NCBI RefSeq assembly: GCF_014636935.1
Contig: NZ_BMES01000001.1
Span: 599,383-663,382 of the forward strand
From: Alsobacter metallidurans
GTDB taxonomy: Bacteria > Pseudomonadota > Alphaproteobacteria > Rhizobiales > Beijerinckiaceae
DNA length: 64,000 bases
Direction of reading: 5' to 3'
The notes beneath the pieces were generated by a model that saw nothing but the letters and a program-made list of their open reading frames with translations, had not been told where the DNA came from and made no database searches. Made by a program: the position numbers and the translations under genes. Of this stretch, positions 41,508 to 50,808 are shown piece after piece; position 1 is the stretch's first letter; every line of letters starts with the position of its first letter.

Positions 41508-42818
41508 ATGGCCCGTCCTCACACTGTGTTGACCAGCGCCGGCCTCGCGCAGGCGTCGGCGGGAGCGGATCCATGGGCGCCGGCCGACGATCGTCCGCTG
41601 CTCCGCACCGTGCTGTCCTGGGGCGTCGCGGCCGCGCTGCTGTCGCGCTTCGTGCTTTCCGAAAACCTTCTCAACGCGGTGATCAACTACTCGAACGACG
41701 GCGGGTCCGTGGTGGAGAAGATCCACATCGCGACCTACCTGGGCGTCGTCTTGTTCGGCTTCGCGCTGCTGACCACACGCATCGTGCTCTCGCCCGCCGA
41801 GGCGCGCGTGCTGCGCCAGATGGGCGCTCTGGTGGGCGTGGTGTTCGGCCTCACCGCCATTGTGGTCCTGTCGGGCAACAGCGTTTCGGCCGGCTTCCTG
41901 GTCGACACCTATGTGAGCGCCGCGCTGGCCGGCGCGCTGATGCTGCTGCTGACGCCGGCGTGGCGTCGCGGCGTCGGCGATGCGCTCCTCGCCTTCATGC
42001 TGCTGAGCTCGTTCGTGGTGCTGGCCGAAAAGGCCACGGGGCACCGGCTCCTGCCATACCCCTATGACGAGAACGGCTTCAGGCCGACCGGCCTCACCTC
42101 CCACCCGCTGGTCGTCGGCCTGTTCAACGCGGGATCGATCGCGTTCGTGATGCTCACGCGCTGGCCTGCCTGGAGCAAAGCCGCCGCCATGGCGCTGCTG
42201 GTGGTCGCCGCCTTCGCGGCGGGAGCACGCACGGGCGCGCTGCTCTGCGCCGCGGTCGCCCTCGCGAGCGCCGTGACGGCTCCGATCCGCGACCCCAACC
42301 CGACGCGGCGCCTGCAGATCAGGGGCTTGATCGTCCTGGGGCTGCTCGCCTTGATCCCGATCGCCTTGCCCGTCATGGCGCAGCTTGGCCTGCTCGAGCG
42401 CTTCATTACGGACGGCTATGTGGACGACAGCGCCAACGCGCGCGTCGAGATCTACCGCCTGTTTTCCATGGTGACCTGGCGCGACATCCTCCTCGGCGCC
42501 GACCTGCTCTGGATCAAGAAGCTGGCCTTCGAGAAGCTCGGCTTCGAGTTCATCGAGAGCCCGGTGATCATGTTCGTGTTCCAGTTCGGCGCGATCGGGG
42601 CCGCCGTGCTGTTCGGCGCGATCCTGTGGACCTTCTGGCGCCTCGTCGCCGGCCAGAACTGGCGGACCGCGATGGGCGTCGTCGCGTTTCTGCTCTGCGC
42701 TCTCTCCAACAACACGCTCGCATCCAAGAACCAGGCAGTGCTCATGATGATCGTTTATCTGCTCGCCTACGGCCGCTACGGCCGCGAGGCGAGTCCTGTC
42801 TTGAGGCGCGCGTCGTGA
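41508..42818 (+). CDS. VpsF-like polysaccharide polymerase (Wzy type)
   Basis: 436 residues and about ten membrane helices, with a large loop (ITDGYVDDSANARVEIYRLF) before the last helices. The overall pattern and segments TGLTSHPLVVGLFNAGSI and ASKNQAVLMMIVYLLAYG resemble VpsF-family proteins of Vibrio-type EPS clusters, believed to act as Wzy polymerases. Start ATG 41508, eight bases after the initiating transferase; the frame upstream is a shadow. The stop overlaps the GTG start of the GH5 gene. Confidence 0.82.
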   Translation: MARPHTVLTSAGLAQASAGADPWAPADDRPLLRTVLSWGVAAALLSRFVLSENLLNAVINYSNDGGSVVEKIHIATYLGVVLFGFALLTTRIVLSPAEARVLRQMGALVGVVFGLTAIVVLSGNSVSAGFLVDTYVSAALAGALMLLLTPAWRRGVGDALLAFMLLSSFVVLAEKATGHRLLPYPYDENGFRPTGLTSHPLVVGLFNAGSIAFVMLTRWPAWSKAAAMALLVVAAFAAGARTGALLCAAVALASAVTAPIRDPNPTRRLQIRGLIVLGLLALIPIALPVMAQLGLLERFITDGYVDDSANARVEIYRLFSMVTWRDILLGADLLWIKKLAFEKLGFEFIESPVIMFVFQFGAIGAAVLFGAILWTFWRLVAGQNWRTAMGVVAFLLCALSNNTLASKNQAVLMMIVYLLAYGRYGREASPVLRRAS

Positions 42819-44074
42819 GCCGTCTCACCCGACGCGGGCTCCTGGCCATGGCCGCCGGCGTCGCGACCCTCGCGGCCGCACCGCCGCTGCGGGCGGCGGG
42901 GCCCGTTTTCCGCCGTGGCGCCAGCATCCACAACCTGCTGAACTGGGCGACCGTGGAGGCTGCTGACAAAACCCGCTTCGCGTGGCCGCCCTTCAACGGA
43001 CCTGCTCACCAGACGCCGGACGCGATCCTGCGCAACCTCGTGCGCGCCGGCTTCGACTTCATCCGCGTGACCATCGATCCCGGCCCCTTCCTGCAGTTCG
43101 AGGGCGACAAGCGCGACGCGCTGGACGGCATGCTGCTGACGCAGGTGCGGCGGCTGCTGGACGCCGGGTTCGGGGTGATCGTCGATTTTCATCCGGTCAG
43201 CCAGGTTCCCGCCTACGCGCCGGAGCTGATCACCGCGACGCTCGGCTCGCCGCTGTTCACCGCCTATGCGGACATGCTGGCGCGCATCGCCGGAAAGCTG
43301 GCCGCGCTGGAAACGCCGCGCGTCGCGCTCGAACTCATGAACGAGCCGCAATACGGCTGGGACGCCGGCTCGACGGCGCGCTGGCAGGCCATGCTGGTGG
43401 AGTTGCACGCGCGTGCGCGCACGGCCGCCCCGAGGGTGCCGATCGTGCTCTCGGGCGCGCGGGGAGGAGACAAGGACGGGCTGCTGGCGCTCGACGCCAC
43501 GCCGTTTCGCGGCAGCGACGTGTGGTGGACCTTCCACTACTATGCCCCGCACGTGTTCACGCACCAGGGCGTGAAGGCCGACCAGGGCGATGCGCGCTTC
43601 TGGCGCTACATGTCCAGCCTGCCATACCCGGCCGCAGGCGCGGATCGCGCCGCCACGCTGGACCATATCGTCCGTCAGGTCGCGGCCGAGCCCGGCCTCA
43701 GCGCCGCCCAGCGGGGCGCGGCCCTGCGCGGGGCCAAGGCGTCCGCCACGGCCTATCTCGACTCCGGCTTCGACCGCGCCGCGATCTGGCGCGATTTCCG
43801 CTCCGTCTCGGACTGGGCGGCCCGCAGCGGCGTCGACCGCTCCCGCATCCTGCTCGGCGAGTTCGGCGTGACGCGCACCTACGGGCCTTATCGGGCCGCC
43901 GACGACGGCGCACGCGAGCGCTGGCTCACGGACGTGCGCGTGGAAGCCGAGGCCAACGGCTTCGCCTGGGCGCTGTGGGCCGTTACCGGCTATGGCGGCA
44001 TGGCGCTGGTGGAGACAGACGACTCCACCGCCTTCGACGCCGTGCAGCTGCGTGCGCTGGGGCTGCGCGCCTAG
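42815..44074 (+). CDS. Tat-exported GH5-type glycoside hydrolase in the EPS operon
   Basis: 419 residues. A twin-arginine signal (SRLTRRGLLAMAAGVATLAAAPPLRAA) precedes a GH5 cellulase-like barrel: HNLLNWATVE, VTIDPGPFLQFEG, the acid/base Glu in ALELMNEPQYGW and the nucleophile Glu in ILLGEFGVTR. The GTG at 42815 overlaps the polymerase stop (GTGA), so synthesis is coupled to the polymerase. A folded-state periplasmic endoglycanase that trims or releases the polymer is the simplest role. The sugar linkage is unknown; cellulase activity should not be assumed. Its end overlaps the convergent GT gene by four bases. Confidence 0.85.
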   Translation: MSRLTRRGLLAMAAGVATLAAAPPLRAAGPVFRRGASIHNLLNWATVEAADKTRFAWPPFNGPAHQTPDAILRNLVRAGFDFIRVTIDPGPFLQFEGDKRDALDGMLLTQVRRLLDAGFGVIVDFHPVSQVPAYAPELITATLGSPLFTAYADMLARIAGKLAALETPRVALELMNEPQYGWDAGSTARWQAMLVELHARARTAAPRVPIVLSGARGGDKDGLLALDATPFRGSDVWWTFHYYAPHVFTHQGVKADQGDARFWRYMSSLPYPAAGADRAATLDHIVRQVAAEPGLSAAQRGAALRGAKASATAYLDSGFDRAAIWRDFRSVSDWAARSGVDRSRILLGEFGVTRTYGPYRAADDGARERWLTDVRVEAEANGFAWALWAVTGYGGMALVETDDSTAFDAVQLRALGLRA

Positions 44075-45177
44075 GCGCGCGCCATCTCCAGGTAGAGCGC
44101 CCGCAGCCGGTCGGCGAAGCGGCCGATTTCGTAATGCTGCACAAAGGAGTCGCGCGCCGCGGCCTGCGCGCGGCCGAGCCGCTCGGGGCTGAGCAGCAGC
44201 TCGGCCAGGCGCGCCGCGATGTGCTGCGGGTCGAGCGCCACGATCGCACCCGTGACGCCGTCGACCACCACATCCGGGATGGCGCCGACATCCGAGGCGA
44301 CCAGCGCCGCGCCCGCGCAGGCGCCTTCCAGCAAGGTCAGCGGCAGCCCCTCGACCCGCGACGGCAGCACCACGATGGCGGCCTCGCGCATCAGGCCGTG
44401 CACGGCGTCGCTGTCCACCCAGCCCGTAAAGGACACCCGCTCGGCGAGCCCGGCCTCCGCCGCCCGCGCACGATAGTGGTCAACGTCGCCGTTTCCCGCC
44501 ATCACGCAGCGCCAGTGCGGCGTGATCGCGGCGAGCTTTTCGAGCGCGTCCACGAGGAGGTCGGCGCCCTTGCGCGAGCCGACTTCGCCGGCGAAGAGGA
44601 TCAGCGGCGCGCCGTGGTGGGGCTTCGGCGGCGCAATGTCGGGCGCGAAATCCGGGATGCCGTTCGGGATCACGACGATGCGCTCCGGGGCGGCCCCGAG
44701 CGCCCGCGAGAAGAACGGCGCGAAGTATCGGCCGAGCACGATGATCCGGTCGGCGTCGCGCGCCATCCAGCCCAGCATGCGAAACCACGGCGGCCGCGCG
44801 GCCTGGTCCTGGGCCGTCACCATACCGTGGAAGTGGATCACGACCCGCCGGCCCGCGAGCCCGGCCAACATGGCCAGAACGGCCTTGCGGTACACGCTGC
44901 CATGCGTGGAGTGGTTCAGGTGGACGATGTCGACGCCCTTCACCACCAGCGTCCACAGAAAGGCTGCGACCCTGGCCGGAAAGCCCAGCATCGAGCGCCA
45001 GCCCTCGGCCGGGCCGCGCGCGGCGAAATACAGCATCTCGACGCCCTGCGGGCCGCGAACGGCCTCGACCTGGCGCAGGTAGAAGTACAGCCGATCGATG
45101 CCGCCCTGACCCGCCATGCCGGTCGGGGTGACCACGAGGACCCGCACGGGCCTCGCGGCATGCTCTGCTGACGCCAT
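44071..45177 (-). CDS. GT4 family glycosyltransferase
   Basis: 368 residues, GT-B fold. The N-terminal segment VTPTGMAGQGGIDRLYFYLR contains the glycine-rich acceptor-side loop. The donor-site motif is PSRVEGLPLTLLEGACAG, with ILFAGEVGSRKGADLLVDAL before it. It adds one sugar to the growing lipid-linked repeat unit. Leftward, facing the wzz-like gene across a 222-base control region that carries palindrome copy E. Confidence 0.92.
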   Translation of the reverse strand: MASAEHAARPVRVLVVTPTGMAGQGGIDRLYFYLRQVEAVRGPQGVEMLYFAARGPAEGWRSMLGFPARVAAFLWTLVVKGVDIVHLNHSTHGSVYRKAVLAMLAGLAGRRVVIHFHGMVTAQDQAARPPWFRMLGWMARDADRIIVLGRYFAPFFSRALGAAPERIVVIPNGIPDFAPDIAPPKPHHGAPLILFAGEVGSRKGADLLVDALEKLAAITPHWRCVMAGNGDVDHYRARAAEAGLAERVSFTGWVDSDAVHGLMREAAIVVLPSRVEGLPLTLLEGACAGAALVASDVGAIPDVVVDGVTGAIVALDPQHIAARLAELLLSPERLGRAQAAARDSFVQHYEIGRFADRLRALYLEMARA

Positions 45178-45228
45178 CGTCCTCGCCTTGCCCAGACGCG
45201 GCGATTAGCACGCTGGTGCTTAAGGTTG

Positions 45229-45266
45229 GGTTGCCGTGCAACCGATACAGCAACCTGAGGTAGGCA
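45229..45266. promoter_or_regulatory. EPS-locus palindrome region, copy E (between the GT4 and wzz genes)
   Basis: GGTTGC-CGT-GCAACC (45229-45243) is a perfect inverted repeat. It is followed by CAGCAACC-TGA-GGTAGGCA (45248-45266), in the TTGCAACC-N3-GGTTGCAA arrangement with mismatches. GCAACC thus occurs twice, 12 bases apart, as direct repeats. The rest of the 222-base gap (45178-45399) holds no gene I can support. Confidence 0.45.
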
Positions 45267-45399
45267 TACGCTTTGCTGCGCTCGCGATGGGATCTCCATG
45301 CGGTCGCCCGCGCGCATCAGGTTGGCACGAAGCCGCCTCATCCTGGCGCAAACGATCGGCCTGGAGATCCGGACCTTGTCCAATCCGGAGCCGTCGCGC

Positions 45400-47472
45400 A
45401 TGAGCATCGTCACGCACCATCGCTGGGAGAACGCCGCCGAGCGACCCGCGCAGGAGCCCGAGCGTTCGCGCGGCTGGGTCGCCGAAGCGATCACGATCGA
45501 CATGCGGGGCGCGGGGCGAATGCTGCTCCGCCGGAAATGGCATCTGCTCGCGCCAATGCTCCTGTGCCTTATCGCTGCGGCGGCCGGGGCGGCGCTGCTG
45601 AAGCCCCGCTTCGCCAGCACGGTGCAGCTGCTGGCCGACCCGCGCGAGCTGCAGGTGGTGCGCCCCGACGCGACGCTGCGCGTGCAGGCGGCCGAGCTCA
45701 CCGCCACGGACGCCGAAACGGCCCTCGGCGTGCTGCGCTCGTCGAGCATTCTCGGCAAGGTGGTGGCCCGGGAGAGCCTTGACCAGGATTCCGAATTCAT
45801 CGGCCAGAGGCCGACGTCCGAGCCCTACCTGACGGCGCTCACCACGCTGGAGAAGCGCGTCGCCGTGAAACGCGCCGACAAGAGCTTCGTGGTCGAGGTG
45901 TCGGTCTGGACGCTCAGCGCCGAGAAGTCGGCCCGCATCGCCAACGCGATCGCGGCCGTCTACCTGCAGGAGGAGGCCGCCGGAAAGGTCGAGGCGTCCC
46001 AGCGCGCCTCGCGCGCGCTGGCCTCGCGCATCGGCGAGCTTAGCGTCCGCGTGCAGGACGCCGAGCGGCTCGTCGCCGAGTACCGCTCGCGCAACGACCT
46101 CATCGGCGCCAGCGGCAGCCTCGTGCCCGAGCAGCAGATCGCCGAGATCAGCAAGCAGCTCGTCTCGGCGCGCGCCCGCACGGCCGACGCCCGGGCCCGC
46201 TTCGACCAGGTGCAGCAGCTCCGCCGCCAGCCGCTCGCCATGGGCGACGTGCCGGATGCGGCAAGCTCGGCCGTGGTGGCGCAGCTCAAGGGGCGGTATG
46301 CCGACGCCACGCGCCAGCAGGCCGACATCGGCGCCCGGCTCGGCCCGCGCCACCCCGAGGCCGCCGCCATCGGCGCGCAGGTCGCGGACGTGCGCCGTCA
46401 GCTCGACGGGGAACTCACCCGACTGGCGCGCTCCGCGGAGGCCGACTACGACCGCGCCCGGCAGGCCGAGGACAGCCTTTCGCGCACGCTCGACAAGTTG
46501 AAGACGGCCGCCAACGACAGCGGCGAGGCCATGGTGCGCATGCGCGAGCTGGAGCGCCAGGCCGAGGCGAGCCGCGCGATCTACGCCACCTTCCTGCAGC
46601 GCGCCAAGGAAATTTCCGAGCAGCAGGGCATCGACACCTCCAACTCCCGCGTGATCTCGCCCGCCATTGCGAGCCAGAGCCCGACCGGCCTGTCGCGCTC
46701 GCTCATTCTCGCCGGAGGCGTGTTCGGAGGCCTGATGCTGGGCGTGGGCGCCGCTCTCCTGCGCGAGCTCACAGACGGCACGCTGCACCGCAAGAGCGAG
46801 TTCGCCGCGGCGTCGCGCCTGCCGGTGCTGGGCGTGCTGGCGGCGGACGCCAAGGCGCGCCGGCGCGGCGCGTTGCGCACGTTCGTGATCGACGAGCCGG
46901 GCGGCGCGATGGCGGCGCTTGTCTACAGGCTGCTGGATCTGACGCGGGCGCCGCGCACGTCGCGGCTCGCCTCGCGCAGCATCCTGTTCCTTTCGGTCGA
47001 GCCGAATTTCCAGCGCACGCAGCTCGCCTTCAACCTCGCGGCCGCGGCGGCAAGGGACGAAGGCCGCGTCCTGCTGGTCGACGCGGACGGCGAGGCCGGC
47101 TTCAGCCGCGACCTGGAGGCCATGCCCGAGCACGGGCTGGCGGACGTGATCGGCCGGCGCTGCACGCTCGACCGCGCCGTGGTGGTGGACGAGGAAACAG
47201 GGCTCGGCGTGCTCGCCGCCGCGCCGGGCCTTGGCCGGCCGTCGCCCGACCTTGTCGGGTCCGCCCTGATGGGACCGGCCCGCGGCTTTGACCGGCTCGT
47301 GCTCGACGCCGGGACGCCGGCCACGCACCCGGCTGCCCTGTCCTTCGCGACAGCGGCGGACGACATCATCCTGGTCGCCACCCCGGGCGTGACCCGGCGC
47401 GACACCCTCCAGGACACCCTCGAACTGCTGGACGCCGTACGCGGCAAGATCCGCGGGATCGTCCTCGCCTGA
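45400..47472 (+). CDS. Wzz/GumC-type chain-length regulator with degenerate BY-kinase domain
   Basis: 690 residues. TM1 (LLAPMLLCLIAAAAGAALL) is near residue 50, followed by a long periplasmic coiled coil (about 180-430) with GNVR-type segment LERQAEASRAIYATFLQRAKE, then TM2 (LILAGGVFGGLMLGVGAALL). The C-terminal cytoplasmic domain has the BY-kinase fold, with Walker A' VLLVDAD kept. The Walker A is ruined: SVEPNFQRT replaces the usual PGEGKT/S, so ATP binding is doubtful. No tyrosine-rich tail. I chose ATG 45400 with CGGAG upstream; 45298 is possible. It should set chain length of the EPS. Confidence 0.87.
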   Translation: MSIVTHHRWENAAERPAQEPERSRGWVAEAITIDMRGAGRMLLRRKWHLLAPMLLCLIAAAAGAALLKPRFASTVQLLADPRELQVVRPDATLRVQAAELTATDAETALGVLRSSSILGKVVARESLDQDSEFIGQRPTSEPYLTALTTLEKRVAVKRADKSFVVEVSVWTLSAEKSARIANAIAAVYLQEEAAGKVEASQRASRALASRIGELSVRVQDAERLVAEYRSRNDLIGASGSLVPEQQIAEISKQLVSARARTADARARFDQVQQLRRQPLAMGDVPDAASSAVVAQLKGRYADATRQQADIGARLGPRHPEAAAIGAQVADVRRQLDGELTRLARSAEADYDRARQAEDSLSRTLDKLKTAANDSGEAMVRMRELERQAEASRAIYATFLQRAKEISEQQGIDTSNSRVISPAIASQSPTGLSRSLILAGGVFGGLMLGVGAALLRELTDGTLHRKSEFAAASRLPVLGVLAADAKARRRGALRTFVIDEPGGAMAALVYRLLDLTRAPRTSRLASRSILFLSVEPNFQRTQLAFNLAAAAARDEGRVLLVDADGEAGFSRDLEAMPEHGLADVIGRRCTLDRAVVVDEETGLGVLAAAPGLGRPSPDLVGSALMGPARGFDRLVLDAGTPATHPAALSFATAADDIILVATPGVTRRDTLQDTLELLDAVRGKIRGIVLA

Positions 47473-47537
47473 CCGCCGCCCGGCGCGCCTCATCACGGCG
47501 GTGTGCCAAGCCGGGACGCACAACCTTGGCGCCGGGA

Positions 47538-47556
47538 TTGCGACCATAGGTTGCAA
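47538..47556 (+). promoter_or_regulatory. EPS-locus palindrome, copy C (before the UDP-ManNAc dehydrogenase)
   Basis: TTGCGACC-ATA-GGTTGCAA, an inverted repeat with a single mismatch across eight-base arms. It is the best copy and defines the consensus. It ends 49 bases before the start codon. Confidence 0.6.
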
Positions 47557-47605
47557 CACCCCATCCCCGCCCCGCCGCGGGACACGACGTCAGGAGATGC
47601 GAGCC

Positions 47606-48952
47606 ATGGCCCCCTTCAACGCCCCCCAGCCGACCTTCGAAGCCCCGGACCGCAGCCCGGCCCAGAGCGCCTCGAGCGTCGGCCCGAACGGGCGCCGGCC
47701 GATCGAGACCGTGTCGGTCGTGGGTCTCGGCTATGTGGGGCTGCCGACCGCCGCGCTGCTGGCCTCGCGCGGCCTCAAGGTCATCGGCGTCGACCTCAAG
47801 GCCGAGGCCGTGGCCCGCATCAACGAGGGCCGCGCGCACATCGCCGAGCCCGATCTGGACATGATCCTGAGCGCGGTCGTACAGGCCGGGCGGCTCGAGG
47901 CCTGCTCGTCGCCCAAGCCCGCAGACGCCTTCCTGATCGCGGTGCCGACGCCGATCAATCGCGACAAGAAGGCCGACATGCGGGCCGTCGAGTCCGCCCT
48001 GGCGTCGGTCGCCCCCGTGCTGAAGCGCGGCGACCTGATCGTGATCGAGTCCACCTCGCCGGTCGGCACCACCGAGCGCGCCGCCGCGCAGCTGCGCCGT
48101 CTCCGTCCGGACCTCACCTTCCCGGATCACGCTCCCGAGCAGTCCGACATCCTCGTCGCCTACTGCCCGGAGCGCATCCTGCCCGGCCAGACGCTGCGCG
48201 AGCTCGTCGACAACGCCCGCATCATCGGCGGGCTCGATCACGCGAGCGCGCTGCGGGCCCGCGAGGTCTACGCCCATTTCGCCATGGGGCAGATGATGCT
48301 GGCCACCAGCCGCGAGGCCGAATGCGCCAAGCTGGCTGAGAACGCCTTCCGGGACGTCAACATCGCCTACGCCAACGAGCTCTCGATCCTGTGCGAAGGC
48401 ATGGGCGTGGATCCCTGGGCGGTAATCCGGATGGCCAACCTTCACCCGCGCGTCAACATCCTGTCGCCCGGTCCCGGCGTTGGCGGCCACTGCATCCCGA
48501 TCGACCCCTGGTTCCTCCACCAGGCCATGCCGGAGGAGACGCCGCTGATCGCGGCGGCGCGTTCAGTGAACGACGGCAAGCCGCAGCGGGTCGCCAACCG
48601 CGTCCAGAAGCTCGCCAAGCGGTTCCGCGAGCCCGCGATCGCCGTGCTGGGGCTCGCCTACAAGCCGAATGTCGACGACCTGCGTGAAAGCCCGGCCGTC
48701 GAGATCGCCCGCATCCTGGCCGATCGTCACGTGGGCCGCCTGCTGGTGGCCGAGCCCAATATCGCCCGCCTGCCGGACGAACTCGCCGGCCGGCCCGACG
48801 TCGCGCTGGTGGATTGCGCCGCCGCCGTGGCGGAGGCCGACCTCGTCGTGATCCTGGTGGCGCACAGCAAGTTCCGGATGATCGACCGGGCCGCGCTCGC
48901 CTCGCGCGTCGTGGTCGACACCGTCGGCCTGCTGCAGCCCGACGCGAACTGA
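47606..48952 (+). CDS. wecC: UDP-N-acetyl-D-mannosamine dehydrogenase
   Basis: 448 residues, UDP-sugar 6-dehydrogenase family. NAD-binding VSVVGLGYVGLPTAALLASRG is at about 33-53, IESTSPVGTTERAA in the middle, catalytic Cys296 in GPGVGGHCIPIDPWF, and the C-terminal NAD-like domain AVLGLAYKPNVDDLRESPA. The WecC subgroup is inferred from the VGGHCIPIDPWFL form and the presence of wecB in the locus; the product would be UDP-ManNAcA. ATG 47606 follows CAGGAG at nine bases; an ATG at 47597 abuts the ribosome site and is rejected. Confidence 0.9.
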   Translation: MAPFNAPQPTFEAPDRSPAQSASSVGPNGRRPIETVSVVGLGYVGLPTAALLASRGLKVIGVDLKAEAVARINEGRAHIAEPDLDMILSAVVQAGRLEACSSPKPADAFLIAVPTPINRDKKADMRAVESALASVAPVLKRGDLIVIESTSPVGTTERAAAQLRRLRPDLTFPDHAPEQSDILVAYCPERILPGQTLRELVDNARIIGGLDHASALRAREVYAHFAMGQMMLATSREAECAKLAENAFRDVNIAYANELSILCEGMGVDPWAVIRMANLHPRVNILSPGPGVGGHCIPIDPWFLHQAMPEETPLIAAARSVNDGKPQRVANRVQKLAKRFREPAIAVLGLAYKPNVDDLRESPAVEIARILADRHVGRLLVAEPNIARLPDELAGRPDVALVDCAAAVAEADLVVILVAHSKFRMIDRAALASRVVVDTVGLLQPDAN

Positions 48953-49006
48953 TCCGGCCGCGGCCCTCTGGCCGCCGCGCGCCCCCTCCAACCCAGGACG
49001 TCGTCG

Positions 49007-50794
49007 ATGTGTGGATTTGCCGGTCTGGTTCAGCGCAATCCCTCGCCCGAGGTGAGCGAGCGGTTCTGCGCGCTGGCGCTGAAAACGCTCGCGCGCCGCG
49101 GCCCCGACGACGCCCGCACGCTGCGGCGGGGCGCGGTGGATCTCGTGCACACCCGCCTGTCGATCATCGACGCCGAGGGTGGCTTGCAGCCGATGGAGGA
49201 CGAGGCCGGGATCATCGTCTTCAACGGCGAGATCTACAATCACGAGGAGCTGCGCCAGCCCAACACCCTCTACGCGTCCCGTTCCGACACGGAAGTGCTG
49301 CTGAAGGGGCTGAACACGCAGGGGCCCGATTTCCTGGACCGCGCCGACGGCATGTTCGCCTTCGCGTATCTCAACAAGGCCCAGGGCAAGCTCTACGTCG
49401 CGCGTGATCGCTACGGCATCAAGCCGGCCTATGTGCTGAAATCCGCCGACGCCTTCGCGTTCGGCTCCACCCTGCAGGCGCTGATGCCGTTCTCGGACAA
49501 GCGCATCGATGGCCAGGCGCTGGTGGAGTACTACACCTCCCGCGCCGCCCATGCGCCGCGCACGATGTTCCAGGACATCCGCGAGATTCCCCCGGGCTGC
49601 ATGGCGGTGTTCGACCTGCGCGCGTTCACGGTGGAGATGAAGCGCTGGGTGCAGGACCGGGACATCCCGGTGAGCCGCGCCTCCGAGGCCGACCTGCTCG
49701 CTGAACTCGACTCCGTGCTGCACGCCTCCGTGAAGGCGCATCTCGTCTCCGACGTGCCGGTCGCGTCGCTGCTCTCGGGCGGCATCGACTCCGGCCTGAT
49801 CACCGCGATCGCGGCCCGGTATGCGCCCGATCTTCACTGCTTCTCGGCCGGCTTCCAGGACAAGCGCTTCGACGAGAGCCCCTACGCGCAGGCGGTGGCC
49901 CGCCGCTACGGGCTGCGCCACTCGGTGAAGTTCATGAACGACGAGACCGTGTTCGGCCTGCTCGACTCCTGGCCGAGCGTGATGGACGACGCCAACGCCG
50001 AGCCCGCCTCGGTGCTGAAATACGTGGTCGCCCAGTTCGCGCGCGACAGCGGCTACAAGGTGGTGCTGGCCGGAGAGGGCGCCGACGAGTTCTTCGGCGG
50101 CTACAACCAGTATTGGCGCTTTCGCCTCGCCAAGCGCCTCAGCGTCCTTGGCGCGCATGTGCCGATGCTGGCCGGCTGGGCCGAAAAGGCCGCCGGCCCG
50201 CGCAGTCGCATCGCCCATTTCCTGCGCCAGGCCTCCGGCCGCCAGGGCTTCCCGGGCACGAGCATGCCGTTCGAGCCGCATCTCGTCGGCCAGATGTTCT
50301 CCGGCGTGAACACCGGCGAATACGGCGTCGACACGCTGCGGCAGGCCCTGTTCCTGGACCAGCGCCGCCGGCTGCCCGACGACATGCTGACGGCGGCCGA
50401 CCGGGCCACCATGCACGCCTCCATCGAGGCGCGCGTGCCCTTCGTGACGCGCAGCGTCGGCGATTTCGCCGCCTCGCTGGGCGACGACATGCTGCTGCGC
50501 GGCCGCAAGCAGAAATACCTGCTGCGCCAGCTCGCGCTGCGCTACCTGCCGGCCGAATGCGTCGAGCGCCGCAAGGTCGGCTTCGACATGCCGCTCGGCC
50601 GCTGGTTCCGCGGCCGCCTTCGCGACGTCGTCTACGACACCCTGGCCAACACCTGGCAGCGCGACTTCCTGCGCCCCGGCGCCATGGAGCGCATCGTCGA
50701 CCTGCACATGAGCGGCAAGGCCGACTACGCCGACAAGATCTGGGCCTTCGTGGTCCTCGACCGCAACGTCCGCGCCCTGCGCGCCATCAGCTGA
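49007..50794 (+). CDS. asnB: Asparagine-synthase-like glutamine amidotransferase of the EPS locus
   Basis: 595 residues. The class II glutaminase domain starts at the nucleophile Cys2 (MCGFAGLVQR). The synthetase domain carries the PP-loop SGGIDSGLITAIAA and the later GEGADEFFGGYNQYW. Family members in polysaccharide clusters amidate uronic acid carboxyl groups instead of aspartate. With WecB/WecC products nearby, amidation of a ManNAcA residue is the likely task, though true asparagine synthesis cannot be excluded. Fourteen bases separate it from the wecG-like gene. Confidence 0.9.
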   Translation: MCGFAGLVQRNPSPEVSERFCALALKTLARRGPDDARTLRRGAVDLVHTRLSIIDAEGGLQPMEDEAGIIVFNGEIYNHEELRQPNTLYASRSDTEVLLKGLNTQGPDFLDRADGMFAFAYLNKAQGKLYVARDRYGIKPAYVLKSADAFAFGSTLQALMPFSDKRIDGQALVEYYTSRAAHAPRTMFQDIREIPPGCMAVFDLRAFTVEMKRWVQDRDIPVSRASEADLLAELDSVLHASVKAHLVSDVPVASLLSGGIDSGLITAIAARYAPDLHCFSAGFQDKRFDESPYAQAVARRYGLRHSVKFMNDETVFGLLDSWPSVMDDANAEPASVLKYVVAQFARDSGYKVVLAGEGADEFFGGYNQYWRFRLAKRLSVLGAHVPMLAGWAEKAAGPRSRIAHFLRQASGRQGFPGTSMPFEPHLVGQMFSGVNTGEYGVDTLRQALFLDQRRRLPDDMLTAADRATMHASIEARVPFVTRSVGDFAASLGDDMLLRGRKQKYLLRQLALRYLPAECVERRKVGFDMPLGRWFRGRLRDVVYDTLANTWQRDFLRPGAMERIVDLHMSGKADYADKIWAFVVLDRNVRALRAIS

Positions 50795-50808
50795 AGGGGA
50801 GCCAAGCC

